From assembly GCF_001611795.1 (NCBI RefSeq), contig NZ_CP015098.1, positions 7,440,001 to 7,504,000 of the forward strand: a stretch of 64,000 nt of DNA, given 5' to 3'. Within the stretch, counting starts at the first letter, position 1. Every line of letters starts with the position of its first letter. Positions 8,933 through 18,442 of the stretch are shown one piece after another. Position numbers and translations under genes: made by a program. This stretch comes from Streptomyces qaidamensis (GTDB lineage: Bacteria > Actinomycetota > Actinomycetes > Streptomycetales > Streptomycetaceae). The notes under the pieces are model-generated. The model was not told the origin of the DNA. It did no database searches and saw only the letters and a list, made by a program, of their open reading frames with translations.

Positions 8933-9106
8933 CGGGCCGCGCTTCCGGTCGAGGCGCCGGCGGGCCCGCCGTACCTTCGCCCGGGCCCCGCGGCGCGGTG
9001 CGAGATGGAGCGTTTTTCGCCCGGGACTTAAGAGCGGTGACTTTCACGGCGGTTATCGACCAGCATGGCACGCGGTATCACCGGCCGACCGGAAGGAAGA
9101 CGTTCC

Positions 9107-9967
9107 ATGAAGGCCTTGTCCGTGTTGTCGGAACAGGTCGGCCGTATTCGCGCGCTGGACCCTTACACCCTGGATCTCGTGGGACGCGAGGCGCTGACGG
9201 TTCCGAGGAATCTGGCGACGGAATACGGTGAGTATCAGAGCGGGGGCTGGAAAACCCTCTCGCTCTACAACGACAGCGGTGACCCCATGGACGCCACCAT
9301 CCGGGACTGCGAGGCCAAGGAGACGACGCTCCTGGAGCGCATGCCCGCCACGCGCGCACTGCTGCGGTCCTTCGGGCTGCGCTACATGTGGGCACGCATC
9401 GCCCGCCTCCAGCCCAACTCCTTCCTGTGGGAGCACAGGGACTACCACGAGCTGACCGACGAGCGGCAGCATCACCGGCTGCACATCCCGCTGGTGACCA
9501 ACCGCTCCTGTGCGCTGGTCACCGGCGGGGCGCGGGTCCACATGGCGCACGGCCACCTGTGGTGGCTGATGCCGACCCACGCGCACGGCGCCTGCAACCT
9601 CACGGGCCCCGACCGGCTGCACATCATCATGGACTGCTACGGCGACGAGGCGTTCGAGGAACTGACCTCCGGCATGGGCCTCGACGGCGTCCCCGTCGAC
9701 GTGCTGCCGGAGCCCCCGAAGGAGGAACTCGCCGAGCACCTCGACCTGGCCGTCATGCTCGCCGGGATGGGCTACCACGAGGCCGCCGAGCACTCACTGC
9801 TGCGGCTCTTCTACCGCTACGCCATGCCGGACGGCACGGTCTACGACCTGATCGTCAGCACCTACCAGCGCCTCGGCGACGAGGAGCGGGCGGCGGCCTG
9901 GGCGGCCAAGAAGAACGTCATGCTCTGCCTCGACCCACCCTCCACCCGCACCGAGGAGCAACCGTGA
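9107..9967 (+). CDS. Aspartyl/asparaginyl beta-hydroxylase-fold Fe(II)/2-oxoglutarate dioxygenase
   Basis: A 286-residue protein with the non-heme iron facial triad in the Asp/Asn beta-hydroxylase arrangement. HRD (His and Asp near residues 110-112) is followed by RLHIPL, then a distal His in HAHGAC near 160, and DRLHIIMD as the 2-oxoglutarate-contact region. Relatives in peptide clusters hydroxylate free or carrier-bound amino acids such as Asp, Asn or Pro; the substrate here is not clear. About 100 C-terminal residues resemble helical repeats. ATG 9107 has GGAAGGAAGA just upstream, which favours it over the earlier ATG at 9065. Its stop overlaps the next GTG (GTGA). Confidence 0.78.
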   Translation: MKALSVLSEQVGRIRALDPYTLDLVGREALTVPRNLATEYGEYQSGGWKTLSLYNDSGDPMDATIRDCEAKETTLLERMPATRALLRSFGLRYMWARIARLQPNSFLWEHRDYHELTDERQHHRLHIPLVTNRSCALVTGGARVHMAHGHLWWLMPTHAHGACNLTGPDRLHIIMDCYGDEAFEELTSGMGLDGVPVDVLPEPPKEELAEHLDLAVMLAGMGYHEAAEHSLLRLFYRYAMPDGTVYDLIVSTYQRLGDEERAAAWAAKKNVMLCLDPPSTRTEEQP

Positions 9968-10854
9968 CCGCAACACTCGTCTCGGATCCGCCCGGCACCG
10001 GCCGTCCCACGGCTCTCGCCTGCCTGGAGCGTGTCGCAGCCACCCTGGGCACGAGCCCCGAGGTGCGCGCGCTGCACGCCGTCCCACCGTCGGCCGAACC
10101 GCACCACGACGGCGAGGCGCTGCTCCAGGCCGCCGTGCGCGGCGACCGGCTCGGAGACCTCTGGAACGTCCTCGACACGCTGGTGCAGAGCGAGGTCGGC
10201 GCGGTCCTGCCCGGCTGGCGCGACCGGTCCGCCCCCGACGCGCTGGAGTCGGTCCATCTCGTCCCCCAGGACGACCACCTCGTTCGCCTGCGGGTCCGCG
10301 CCGTACCGGCGGGCACCCCCGCCGCCGAGGCGCCCGCCGGCTCCCGGACCCTCCTGGACCGCTCGCACGAGGGCGGAGCACCGGCCGACGCACCCGGCGA
10401 CGACCCGCTGCCCGCCCTCCTGGCGGCCGAGCACCGCCGTGACCGGGACCCCGCCGAACTCCTCACCGAGACGCTCGTGCGCCTGCACATCGTCCACGCC
10501 GACGCCCGCGCGGGCCGCAGCCTGGAGGCGTACGGAGGTTTCACCCTGCTGTGCACAGCGCTCCGCGAACTGCTGCGCGCCTCGCTCATCGCCGGTGCGG
10601 GACCGGTGCCCAGAGCGGAGCGGTACGCCGCCGGCTGGGCCGGCTTCGACGCGACACTCGCGCTCACCTCGATCGGCCGCCGCTGCCGCGCTGAGCTGCG
10701 CGCCCTGGTGGCCGCGGGACCGCCCGTCGACAACGCGGCGCTGGCCCGGGCCGCCGAACTGGTCCTGCGTACCGCCGGCCGCGCCGCACCGGCTGTCGTG
10801 GCCGGGCTCGCCGGCCCCACCGACTCCTACCGCCGCTACCTCCACCTCGACTGA
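9964..10854 (+). CDS. Uncharacterised Ala/Arg-rich helical protein
   Basis: A 296-residue protein that I do not recognise. It is soluble, with no signal peptide, membrane span or obvious catalytic motif. The first 140 residues have a mixed pattern with two conserved-looking stretches (GDLWNVLDTLVQSEVG and VHLVPQDDHLVRL); the second half is mostly amphipathic helix ending in TDSYRRYLHLD. The GTG start overlaps the dioxygenase stop by four bases, so the two proteins are likely made together. It could be a partner, scaffold or condensing-type accessory protein, but nothing in the sequence decides this. Confidence 0.7.
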   Translation: MTATLVSDPPGTGRPTALACLERVAATLGTSPEVRALHAVPPSAEPHHDGEALLQAAVRGDRLGDLWNVLDTLVQSEVGAVLPGWRDRSAPDALESVHLVPQDDHLVRLRVRAVPAGTPAAEAPAGSRTLLDRSHEGGAPADAPGDDPLPALLAAEHRRDRDPAELLTETLVRLHIVHADARAGRSLEAYGGFTLLCTALRELLRASLIAGAGPVPRAERYAAGWAGFDATLALTSIGRRCRAELRALVAAGPPVDNAALARAAELVLRTAGRAAPAVVAGLAGPTDSYRRYLHLD

Positions 10855-10878
10855 CCCCGACCCACCGGGAGCCCCGAC

Positions 10879-12882
10879 GTGAACGCGGGATTCGCCAGAA
10901 GGACCTTCCTCCGCACGTCGGCGGGAGGCCTGGCCGCCGCCTCCGGAGTCTCCTGGGCCGCGGAGGCGCCGGCCGCCTGGGCGGCCGGAGAGGGGGCCGC
11001 GGCCGACGACCCCTACGAACAGGCGGTACGGGACGCCCGTATGGAGTGGGCCGCTCTTCCGCGGGACCCGCGCCTGGCCCCCCACCTCGGCAACGGCCGG
11101 CTCGTCGTCCGGGCCGTCGCCGCGCCCGGCGGACGCGGGGTGCGGCTGCTCGTCGGCGGGCCGGGCACCCGGTCGGCGGAGCCTCCCGCCGGGGTGCTGG
11201 ATCTGCTGCCCCTGGGCACCCCCACCGCCGTCAGGTGCGTCCTCGACCTGTGGGACGCCGAACTCACCGGACGCGTCACGACGACCCGCGGCACCGTCGC
11301 CTTCTCGGCCCTGGTCGACCGCCACAGCCCCACGCTGCTGCTGCGCGCACGCACCGAGGGCGGCGAACGCCTCTCCTTCACCGCCCCGCCCCCCGAGGGC
11401 TCCGGGCTGCCACCGCGTTCGGTGAGCCGCGAGCACGGCGACCGGCAGCTGCTCGCCGCCTCACCGGCGAACGCCACGGGCGCCGGCGAGGCCGCCCTCC
11501 GTGAACTCCTCGCGGCCGGCACCGACGCCGCCGTGACCCGGCACCGGGCCTGGTGGCACGCCTTCCACCGGCGCGGCTACGTGTCGCTGCCCGAGCGGAC
11601 CCTGCAGCGGTTCCACCGGGCCCAGATGTACACCCTGGCCGCCGTGACCGACCCCGGGCCCGAACGGCTGGCCGACGCGCCAGCGCTGCTCGGACCCTCG
11701 CGCCACCTCGACATCGGGCCCGTCTCCGCGGCACTCGAACAGGGCCCGTCGCCCGCCCACGAGCACCTGGCCGGCGCGCTGCCCGGGGTCGGCTCCAAGG
11801 CGGGGCGCACCGACGACCCCGTGCGGGCCTCCGGAGCGCTGGCCCTGTGGGAGGCCCACCGTTACACGGGCGACCCGCGCATCGTGCGCGACCTGCTGCG
11901 CCCCGCCCTCGCCGGAGTGGTCGGCTACTTCTCGGGCTTCCTCATGGAGGGGGTCGACGGACGCCTGCACCTGCCCGTCACGCACTCGCCCGGCCAGGCC
12001 GACGTCAGCGACTGCACGCACGACCTGTCGCTCCTGCGCTGGGCGGTCACCACGCTCGTCACGGCCACGCGCAGGCTCCGTGAGAAGGACCCCCGCCTGG
12101 CCCACTGGGAAGACCTCGCCGCCAGGCTGACGCGGTGTCACACCGACACCTCGGGCATCATGATCGGGGCCGGACTCCGGGTCGCGCGATCCTGCGCCGA
12201 GCCGTCGCACCTCAACTGGCTGCTGCCCCTGCGGCAGGCCCCCCACCCGGACGCCGACCCGGCGCTCGCCCAGCGCAGCCTCCGCCACTGGGCCGGTATG
12301 CGCGACGCCTGGCACGCGGGTTCGTACGCCACGGCCGCGGCCATGGCGGCGGCCCTGCGCGACGCGCCCCTCGCCCTGGAACTGCTGCGCCACCTCACCG
12401 GGGCCACCGGCGACGAGGCGGACGTCCTGGCGCCCAACTCCCTGTACCGGCACGCCGTCTCGCCGCGCGCCGCCGCCCCCTTCCCGGCGGGACAGGCGCT
12501 TCTGGAGCTCCTCGTCGGCGCGGGCGGCGACGCCGTGGACGTGTTCCCCGCGGTGCCCGACGCCTGGCCGGACGTCCTCGTCGCCGGGCTGCTCGCCCCC
12601 GGCGGGCACGTGGTGGACGCCGAGCGCCACGCGGGCCGCACTCGCTGGGTCCGGGTTGGCGCGGCCGACGGCCGCCCATTCACCCTGCGGCACGGCGTCG
12701 ACGGCGACGCGGAGGTGTGGACCAGCCGCCCCGGAGACACCGCGCCCCACCGCAGGGTCGTGGCCCGGCCGGCCGGGCCCGGCGCCGCGCTGGTGCACCC
12801 GGCTCAGGGGGCGACCCTGACCGTCCTGCGCCCGGGCGACGACCCGGACCTGACGGTACGGCAGGTCCCCGCGGCCCGTTGA
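10879..12882 (+). CDS. Tat-exported glycoside hydrolase, GH95-like
   Basis: A 667-residue protein beginning with a twin-arginine signal (ARRTFLRTSAGG, then an Ala-rich stretch), so it is probably exported folded. The body resembles the (alpha/alpha)6-barrel family that includes GH95 alpha-L-fucosidases: an N-terminal beta region, a helical middle with repeated Trp-rich helices (ALWEAHRYTGDPR, HLNWLLPLRQ), and a C-terminal beta domain (VFPAVPDAWPD). It is shorter than typical GH95 enzymes (about 750-800 residues). The GTG start lies 24 bases after the preceding gene. A secreted glycosidase in an NRPS operon could remove a protecting sugar outside the cell; no glycosyltransferase is present in the window, so this remains a guess. 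Confidence 0.68.
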   Translation: MNAGFARRTFLRTSAGGLAAASGVSWAAEAPAAWAAGEGAAADDPYEQAVRDARMEWAALPRDPRLAPHLGNGRLVVRAVAAPGGRGVRLLVGGPGTRSAEPPAGVLDLLPLGTPTAVRCVLDLWDAELTGRVTTTRGTVAFSALVDRHSPTLLLRARTEGGERLSFTAPPPEGSGLPPRSVSREHGDRQLLAASPANATGAGEAALRELLAAGTDAAVTRHRAWWHAFHRRGYVSLPERTLQRFHRAQMYTLAAVTDPGPERLADAPALLGPSRHLDIGPVSAALEQGPSPAHEHLAGALPGVGSKAGRTDDPVRASGALALWEAHRYTGDPRIVRDLLRPALAGVVGYFSGFLMEGVDGRLHLPVTHSPGQADVSDCTHDLSLLRWAVTTLVTATRRLREKDPRLAHWEDLAARLTRCHTDTSGIMIGAGLRVARSCAEPSHLNWLLPLRQAPHPDADPALAQRSLRHWAGMRDAWHAGSYATAAAMAAALRDAPLALELLRHLTGATGDEADVLAPNSLYRHAVSPRAAAPFPAGQALLELLVGAGGDAVDVFPAVPDAWPDVLVAGLLAPGGHVVDAERHAGRTRWVRVGAADGRPFTLRHGVDGDAEVWTSRPGDTAPHRRVVARPAGPGAALVHPAQGATLTVLRPGDDPDLTVRQVPAAR

Positions 12883-12904
12883 CGCCTCCCACGCGCTCGT
12901 CACG

Positions 12905-12940
12905 GGGGCGGGGCAGGTGGACACCCACCTGCCCCGCCCC
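12905..12940. terminator. Bidirectional terminator hairpin
   Basis: A perfect 16-bp stem (12,905-12,920 with 12,925-12,940) has a 4-base loop, ACAC. It lies exactly between the convergent glycosidase and FtsX-permease genes and should end transcription from both. Confidence 0.85.
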
Positions 12941-12956
12941 GCTCATGTCGCGGTCG

Positions 12957-15470
12957 TCACTTGCCGGAGATCGCCTCCAGCATGTTCGTGGCGGCCGCCC
13001 GCCGGGCGGGCCACATCGCCGCCAGCACCGCGGCCACCGAGATGCCCACCAGTGCCAGCCCGACCACGGTGAACGGCATCGTGAAGTCCCACAGCAGCTG
13101 CCCGAACATCGCGTGCTGCATCACGGCACCCACCGGCACGCCGACCACCACGCCGAGCAACGCCCCGAACATCGAGATGACGATGCTCTCCGCCCGGATG
13201 GTCCGTCGCACCAGGAGCCGCTTGGCCCCCACCGCCCGCATCACACCGATCTCCTGGGTCCGCTCCATCACCGACAGCACCAGCGTGTTGACGACGCCGA
13301 ACACCGCGATGACGATCGCCACCCCGAACATGGCGTACATCAGCGTGAACGCGAACCGCTGCTGGTCGACGCCCTGTTCGACCAGGCCCTCCCGGTCGGT
13401 GACGGTCACATCGGGCCGGTCCCGGAACGCCGCCTCGATACCGGCCCGCGCCTTGTCCGGGTCGGAGCCCGTGGCGTACAGCAGGGTGATCTGCCGGCGC
13501 AGCGCCTCGGGTGCCTTCGCCGCGTCCAGGTAGATGCTCGCCTGGAGCTCCGTCGCGTCGTAGATGCCCACCACGCGCTGGGTCACGGACGTCTTGGCGT
13601 CCAGCTTCAGGGTGATCTCGTCGTCCATGCCCAGCCGCAGCATGTCGGCCTGGTTCCGGGAGATGACCACACCGCGGGTCAGATCCGGGGAGCCGGCCGT
13701 GATCCTGGGCGTGAGCACGGTGCGCAGGGCCTCGGGCTCGATCGCGGAGATGCGCCGTACGGTCTTGCCGCCCTCGTACGTCAGATCGGCGAGCACGTCG
13801 CGGCTCGCGGCGACCCGGTCGACGCCCGGCACGGAGCGCACCCGCTCCACCTCGGCGGGCGTGAGCGTCGACTCGCCGCCCGCCGCCGACTGGAGCACGG
13901 TCGTCGTCAACGGCACATTGGCGCGGGTCGTGGAGGCGATCAGGTCGGAGAAGGACGCGCTCAGCGTCGCGAACGCGCACACCAGACCGAGCCCCACGGT
14001 GATGGCGGTCGCCGTGCCCGCCGTGCGCCGAGGGTCGCTCGCGGCATTGCGCAGACCCAGCCGCACCGAGGCACCGCCGCGCATGCCGACCAGCCGGGTG
14101 AGCGGCAGCAGCACCCGCTCCGCGAGGAACGGCGCCAGCAGGATCGCGCCGACCACCCCGAGGACCGCGCCCACCAGCGCGATGATGCGCAGCAGGTTGG
14201 AGGAGCTGGGGTCGGCCGTCGCGATCACCATGGCGGCCGACACGACGAGCAGCGCCACACCGAGTAGGTTGCGCCGCCGCTTGGTCTCCCGCGGCATCAC
14301 CGCGTCGGTGCGCAGCGCGGCCACCGGCGGGACGGCGGCGGCACGCCGGGCCGAGGTGTAGGCGGCCAGCACCGTCACGATCAACGCGACGCCGTAGCCG
14401 AGCAGGATCGCCGTGGGCCGTACGGTGAACTCCACGTTGTCGTCAGGCCGCATCACGCCGATCAGCAGCGGGCCCAGGCCGACGCCGGCGAGCGTGCCGA
14501 CGGTGCCGCCGGCCACGCCCAGCACCGCGGCCTCCACGATGATGCCTGTCCTGACCTGCCGCCTGCGGGCGCCGACGGCCCGCAGCAGCGCGTACTGCCG
14601 CGTGCGCTGGCTGACCAGCATCGTGAAGGTGTTGGCGATGACGAACATGCCGACCAGCAGGGCGACCGCCGCGAACGGCAGCATGGTCAGCCGCAGGTCC
14701 TGCGCCTCGTCCTCCGACTGGGTGGCCGCGGCGTCGGCGAGGGCCCGGCCGGTCTCCACCGGGTACGTCTCGGGCACGGCGCCCCGTGCGGTCCTGGCAA
14801 GTGCGTCCGCCGCCACTCCGGGATCGGCGGTCAGCTCGACACGGTGGTAGCGGGTGCCGAGGAAGCGGGCGGCGCCGGCGTCGTCGTAGGCGACGACGGG
14901 GACGGCGTCCGACGCCTCGTCGGAGTCGGCCTCCGCCTGCGGGCCGAGCCGGTGGTAGGTGAACAGGCCCGACACCTCGGCCCGTTCGGAGCGCCCGGCG
15001 GCGAGCAGCACACGCACGGTGTCGCCCACGCCGACCCCGGCCGTCTCGGCGTCGGTGCTGTTGAGGGCGACCTCGCCGGTGCCCCCCGGCTTGCGGCCGG
15101 CGTCCAGGGAGAACCGCTCGTCGCTGCTCCAGTTGGTACCCGCCCGGTCCAGGACCGTGGTGCTCTTCACGAGCTTGCCGTCCGGGCCCACGAGCCCCGC
15201 CCGGCCGACCACGACACCCTCGGCGGCCGCCACACCCGGCAGCGCCGCCAGCCGGTCCCGCTCCGTGGCACCCAGCACCGGCTCCTTGCCGGGACTCTGC
15301 ACGGCGACACTGACGTCGTCCCGCGTCTCACGCAGCGTCAGGGTGGCCGCGATGGAGTCGCTCACCACCCAGCTGCCGACCGTCGCCGTGACACCCAGGG
15401 CGATCGCCACCAAGGTCATCAGCACCCGGCCCTTGTGCGCGAGCAGGTCGCGCAGCATGGTCTTGAACAT
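12957..15470 (-). CDS. FtsX-like ABC transporter permease
   Basis: An 837-residue membrane protein with two FtsX/MacB permease repeats. The N-terminal helix (LLAHKGRVLMTLVAIALGV) precedes a long extracytoplasmic domain. A first set of three helices starts near residue 260, and the second repeat begins near residue 475 with its own external domain and closes with three helices. Such permeases handle lipids, lipoproteins or peptide antibiotics and often act in resistance to cell-wall-active compounds. Its ATG overlaps the last base of the ATPase stop. Together with the divergent kinase/regulator pair, it forms a typical sensor-exporter module. Confidence 0.92.
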   Translation of the reverse strand: MFKTMLRDLLAHKGRVLMTLVAIALGVTATVGSWVVSDSIAATLTLRETRDDVSVAVQSPGKEPVLGATERDRLAALPGVAAAEGVVVGRAGLVGPDGKLVKSTTVLDRAGTNWSSDERFSLDAGRKPGGTGEVALNSTDAETAGVGVGDTVRVLLAAGRSERAEVSGLFTYHRLGPQAEADSDEASDAVPVVAYDDAGAARFLGTRYHRVELTADPGVAADALARTARGAVPETYPVETGRALADAAATQSEDEAQDLRLTMLPFAAVALLVGMFVIANTFTMLVSQRTRQYALLRAVGARRRQVRTGIIVEAAVLGVAGGTVGTLAGVGLGPLLIGVMRPDDNVEFTVRPTAILLGYGVALIVTVLAAYTSARRAAAVPPVAALRTDAVMPRETKRRRNLLGVALLVVSAAMVIATADPSSSNLLRIIALVGAVLGVVGAILLAPFLAERVLLPLTRLVGMRGGASVRLGLRNAASDPRRTAGTATAITVGLGLVCAFATLSASFSDLIASTTRANVPLTTTVLQSAAGGESTLTPAEVERVRSVPGVDRVAASRDVLADLTYEGGKTVRRISAIEPEALRTVLTPRITAGSPDLTRGVVISRNQADMLRLGMDDEITLKLDAKTSVTQRVVGIYDATELQASIYLDAAKAPEALRRQITLLYATGSDPDKARAGIEAAFRDRPDVTVTDREGLVEQGVDQQRFAFTLMYAMFGVAIVIAVFGVVNTLVLSVMERTQEIGVMRAVGAKRLLVRRTIRAESIVISMFGALLGVVVGVPVGAVMQHAMFGQLLWDFTMPFTVVGLALVGISVAAVLAAMWPARRAAATNMLEAISGK

Positions 15471-16213
15471 CAGGACACAGCCCTCTCGAAGGACTTCATG
15501 CGCTCCAGGACGCTGTCCGCGGTGGGCGCGAACACCTCGTCGACGATGGTGCCGTCCTTCAGGAAGAGCACCCGGTCGGCGAACGCCGCGGCGCTGGGCT
15601 CATGGGTCACCATCACCACCGTCCGGCCGAGGTCGTCGACGCTGCGCCGCAGGAACCGCAGCAGCTCCGCCGACGCCGTGGAGTCGAGCGCGCCGGTCGG
15701 CTCGTCCGCGAAGACGACGTCCGGCTCCGTCACCAGCGCACGGGCCACCGCCACCCGCTGCTGCTGGCCGCCGGAGAGCTGGCTGGGCCGGTGATGGAGC
15801 CGGTCCCGAAGATTCACGGTGGTGACGATCCGGTCCAGCACCTCCTGGTCGGGCTTGCGCCCGGCCAGGTCGAACGGCAGCAGGATGTTCTCCAGGGCGG
15901 TCAGCGTCGGCAGCAGGTTGAACGCCTGGAACACGAACCCGATCCGGTCCCGGCGCAGATCGGTCAGGGAGTCGTCGCTCAGCCCGGTCAGCTCGGTATC
16001 GCCGATCCAGACCCTGCCCTCGTCGGCCTTGTCGAGGCCGGCCACGCAGTGCATCAAGGTGGACTTGCCGGAACCGGAGGGGCCCATGATGGCGGTGAAC
16101 TCCTGGCGCGGGAACCGCACGTCGACGCCCGCGAGGGCGGTCACCCGGGCGTCCCCGGTCCCGTAGTGCTTGCCCAGCCCCGAGGCGCGGACAGCGTCTG
16201 TGGTCTCAGTCAT
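15470..16213 (-). CDS. ABC transporter ATP-binding protein, LolD/MacB type
   Basis: A 247-residue ATPase with Walker A (GPSGSGKST), Q-loop (FVFQAFNLLPTLT), signature LSGGQQQR, Walker B (VVFADEPTGALD) and switch His (VMVTHEPS). This arrangement is standard for ATPases paired with FtsX/MacB permeases. The ATG at 16,213 gives the normal family length; an upstream in-frame start would add 47 residues without family character. It is translationally coupled to the permease and divergent from the histidine-kinase gene. Confidence 0.93.
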   Translation of the reverse strand: MTETTDAVRASGLGKHYGTGDARVTALAGVDVRFPRQEFTAIMGPSGSGKSTLMHCVAGLDKADEGRVWIGDTELTGLSDDSLTDLRRDRIGFVFQAFNLLPTLTALENILLPFDLAGRKPDQEVLDRIVTTVNLRDRLHHRPSQLSGGQQQRVAVARALVTEPDVVFADEPTGALDSTASAELLRFLRRSVDDLGRTVVMVTHEPSAAAFADRVLFLKDGTIVDEVFAPTADSVLERMKSFERAVS

Positions 16214-16292
16214 GGAACCGAGTCTGGAGCGACGGCCGCCGTCTCCACGTCGCCGAAAAGTCCACGATCGCGCCCCACTTAGGTCGCGGCCG

Positions 16293-16312
16293 TACCCAAC
16301 CTTCGTGGGGGG
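16293..16312. promoter_or_regulatory. Motif in the FtsX-ABC / two-component divergent promoter
   Basis: TACCCAACCTTCGTGGGGGG lies 80 bases upstream of the ATPase start and 56 bases upstream of the kinase start. With one gap it resembles the string at 8,915-8,932 before the other ABC exporter. It is a candidate site for the neighbouring LuxR-type response regulator. Confidence 0.4.
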
Positions 16313-16367
16313 AGGGGCAGACTCCGGTCGGACGAAACAGCCCTCGACGAGCAACTACGCTCGGTGT

Positions 16368-17603
16368 GTGACCCGACGTACCCATACGACCACCGGAGCG
16401 GGGCGGGTGGCGCGCCTGCGGCGATGGCTCGGCCGCAGGGGACCGTGGCTCCTGGCCGTCCTCCTCGCCGCCGGCGCGTTCGTCCCGATCGACGGCACCT
16501 TCGTGTCCCGTATGCAGACGGAGCTCGGACTGACCTCCATGGACGGCCTCGCCCTCGCGCTGGCCGTCGTCGTGGCCGTCGCGTCAGCCGCCTCGGCGCT
16601 GGTCCTGCCCCGGCTGCGCTGGCCCATGGCGGTGACCGGCTGCGCGGCGTGGGTCTTCACCTCGACCTGGGCCGCGCTGTGCGTGGCCTCCTACGTCGTG
16701 GCGTTCTCCGTGCGCCGCCCGCTGCGGCAGCTCACCTATGTGGCGGCGGCGAGCGCGCTGACGGTGCTGCCGACGACCACGGGACTGGCTATCGGGGCGG
16801 CCGGGGTCGTGTGGCAGGACATGCTGTCGTCGCTCGGCGGCGTCGCCCTCTTCGTGTGGCTGCCGTTCGCCCTCGGCCTGTGGAACAAGGCCCGCCGGGA
16901 CGTCGTCGAGGGCCTGCACGAGCGGGCCGAGCAGCTGGAACGCGAGCAGACGGCCCGCGCCGAGCAGGCCCGTTCGCAGGAACGGGCCCGCATCGCCCGG
17001 GACATGCACGACGTGGTCGCCCACCGGGTGTCCCTGATGGTGCTGCACGCCGGCGCCCTGGAGATCAACGCCAAGGACGAGTCGACGGCCGTCGCCGCGG
17101 AGCTGATCCGCACCATCGGACGCGAGGCACTGGGCCAGCTGAGGGACGTCATCGGCGTCCTCAAGGCCGACGGGGAGGGCGTGGCACTGGGCCCCCAGCC
17201 GACGCTCGTCGACCTGGAGCGGCTCCTCAACCAGTCGCGTGCCGCGGGCATGACCGTCAGCCGCCGCGACGAGGGCACCCCGCAGCGGCTGCCCACGCTG
17301 CTGGAACACGCCGCCTACCGGGTCGTGCAGGAGGCCCTGACCAATGTGCACAAGCACGCCGGGGCCGCCCGCACGGAGGTCCTGGTCCGCTACGACGACG
17401 GCGGTCTGGTGATCGCCGTCCACAACGACGCCCCCAGCCGTCCCGTCGAGGCGCTGCCCGGCAGCGGCATGGGCCTGGTCGGTCTGCGGGAGCGGGTCGA
17501 GCTGCTCGACGGCGAGTTCACCACGGGCCCCCGCGCCGGCGGCGGGTTCTCCGTCCGCGCCCGCCTGCCCCTTTCCACGCAAGCCACGGAGGAAGACGAG
17601 TGA
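16368..17603 (+). CDS. Membrane sensor histidine kinase (NarL/DesK-type)
   Basis: A 411-residue kinase. About five hydrophobic segments fill residues 20-180. A coiled coil (GLHERAEQLEREQTARAEQ) leads into the HisKA_3 dimerisation helix with the phospho-accepting His in IARDMHDVVAH. The ATPase domain follows with an N box (QEALTNVHKHA) and G box (SGMGLVGLRERV). The GTG at 16,368 gives the usual family start before the first membrane helix. Its stop overlaps the regulator's GTG by four bases. Placed back to back with an FtsX-type exporter, it probably senses the cluster product or cell-wall stress. Confidence 0.92.
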   Translation: MTRRTHTTTGAGRVARLRRWLGRRGPWLLAVLLAAGAFVPIDGTFVSRMQTELGLTSMDGLALALAVVVAVASAASALVLPRLRWPMAVTGCAAWVFTSTWAALCVASYVVAFSVRRPLRQLTYVAAASALTVLPTTTGLAIGAAGVVWQDMLSSLGGVALFVWLPFALGLWNKARRDVVEGLHERAEQLEREQTARAEQARSQERARIARDMHDVVAHRVSLMVLHAGALEINAKDESTAVAAELIRTIGREALGQLRDVIGVLKADGEGVALGPQPTLVDLERLLNQSRAAGMTVSRRDEGTPQRLPTLLEHAAYRVVQEALTNVHKHAGAARTEVLVRYDDGGLVIAVHNDAPSRPVEALPGSGMGLVGLRERVELLDGEFTTGPRAGGGFSVRARLPLSTQATEEDE

Positions 17604-18247
17604 TCCGGGTCCTGGTCGTCGACGACGAAGCACTGGTACGGGCGGGGCTGCGCATGATCCTCGAACCGGCCGACGACATCGAGGTGGTGGCCGAGGCCAG
17701 TGACGGCAGCGAGGCCGTGACCGCCGTCGCCCGGCACCGCCCGGACGTCGTCCTCATGGACGTGCGCATGCCCGGCATGGACGGCCTCACCGCGCTGAAG
17801 GAGCTGCGCCGCGCGCCGAACCCGCCGCGCGTCATCATGCTGACCACCTTCGACCTCGACGACTACGTGCACACGGCGCTGCGCAGCGGCGCCGCCGGCT
17901 TCCTCCTGAAGGACACCTCCCCGCGCGACCTGGCCGCCGCGGTCCGTACGGTCGCCGAGGGCAGCGCGATGCTGACGCCGCGCATCACCAAGCGACTCAT
18001 CGACACCTTCGCCGGGCTGGAGTCGGCCGACGTGGCCCTCGCCAGGGAACGCCTGTCGGTGCTGACGGACCGGGAGGACGACGTGGTACGAGCTGTCGCC
18101 CGCGGTCTGTCGAACGCCGAGATCGGCCGCGAACTCGCCATGAGCGAGGGCACGGTGAAAGCGCACGTCAGCCGTGCCCTCGCCAAGCTCGGGCTGTCCA
18201 ACCGGGTGCAGGTGGCGCTGCTCGTGCGGGACGCCGGCCTAACGTGA
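17600..18247 (+). CDS. LuxR/NarL-family response regulator
   Basis: A 215-residue protein. The receiver domain has the acidic pair (VVDDE), phospho-Asp in VLMDVRMPG near residue 54 and the conserved Lys in FLLKDT near 103. A C-terminal LuxR helix-turn-helix covers about residues 150-210 (LTDREDDVV, GLSNAEIGREL, GTVKAHVSR). The GTG overlaps the kinase stop (GTGA). Its likely targets are the divergent FtsX-ABC operon and perhaps the other ABC operon, which shares a promoter string. Confidence 0.93.
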   Translation: MIRVLVVDDEALVRAGLRMILEPADDIEVVAEASDGSEAVTAVARHRPDVVLMDVRMPGMDGLTALKELRRAPNPPRVIMLTTFDLDDYVHTALRSGAAGFLLKDTSPRDLAAAVRTVAEGSAMLTPRITKRLIDTFAGLESADVALARERLSVLTDREDDVVRAVARGLSNAEIGRELAMSEGTVKAHVSRALAKLGLSNRVQVALLVRDAGLT

Positions 18248-18442
18248 CCTGACGGGCGCCGGCGGGCCCGCTTCCGTTCACACGGCAGGCGGAGAGCCCG
18301 ATGTCCAGTCGATAGCGAGGGCATACGGGCGATCCGTAGAGTGCGGGCACGCGCACTTCCCTTTCCTGATCGAGGATTCGGGGACCGCCATTGCTGGAGG
18401 GTTCTCCCGCGTTTCTCCCTTTCTCTTCATTGGAGAGCCGCC

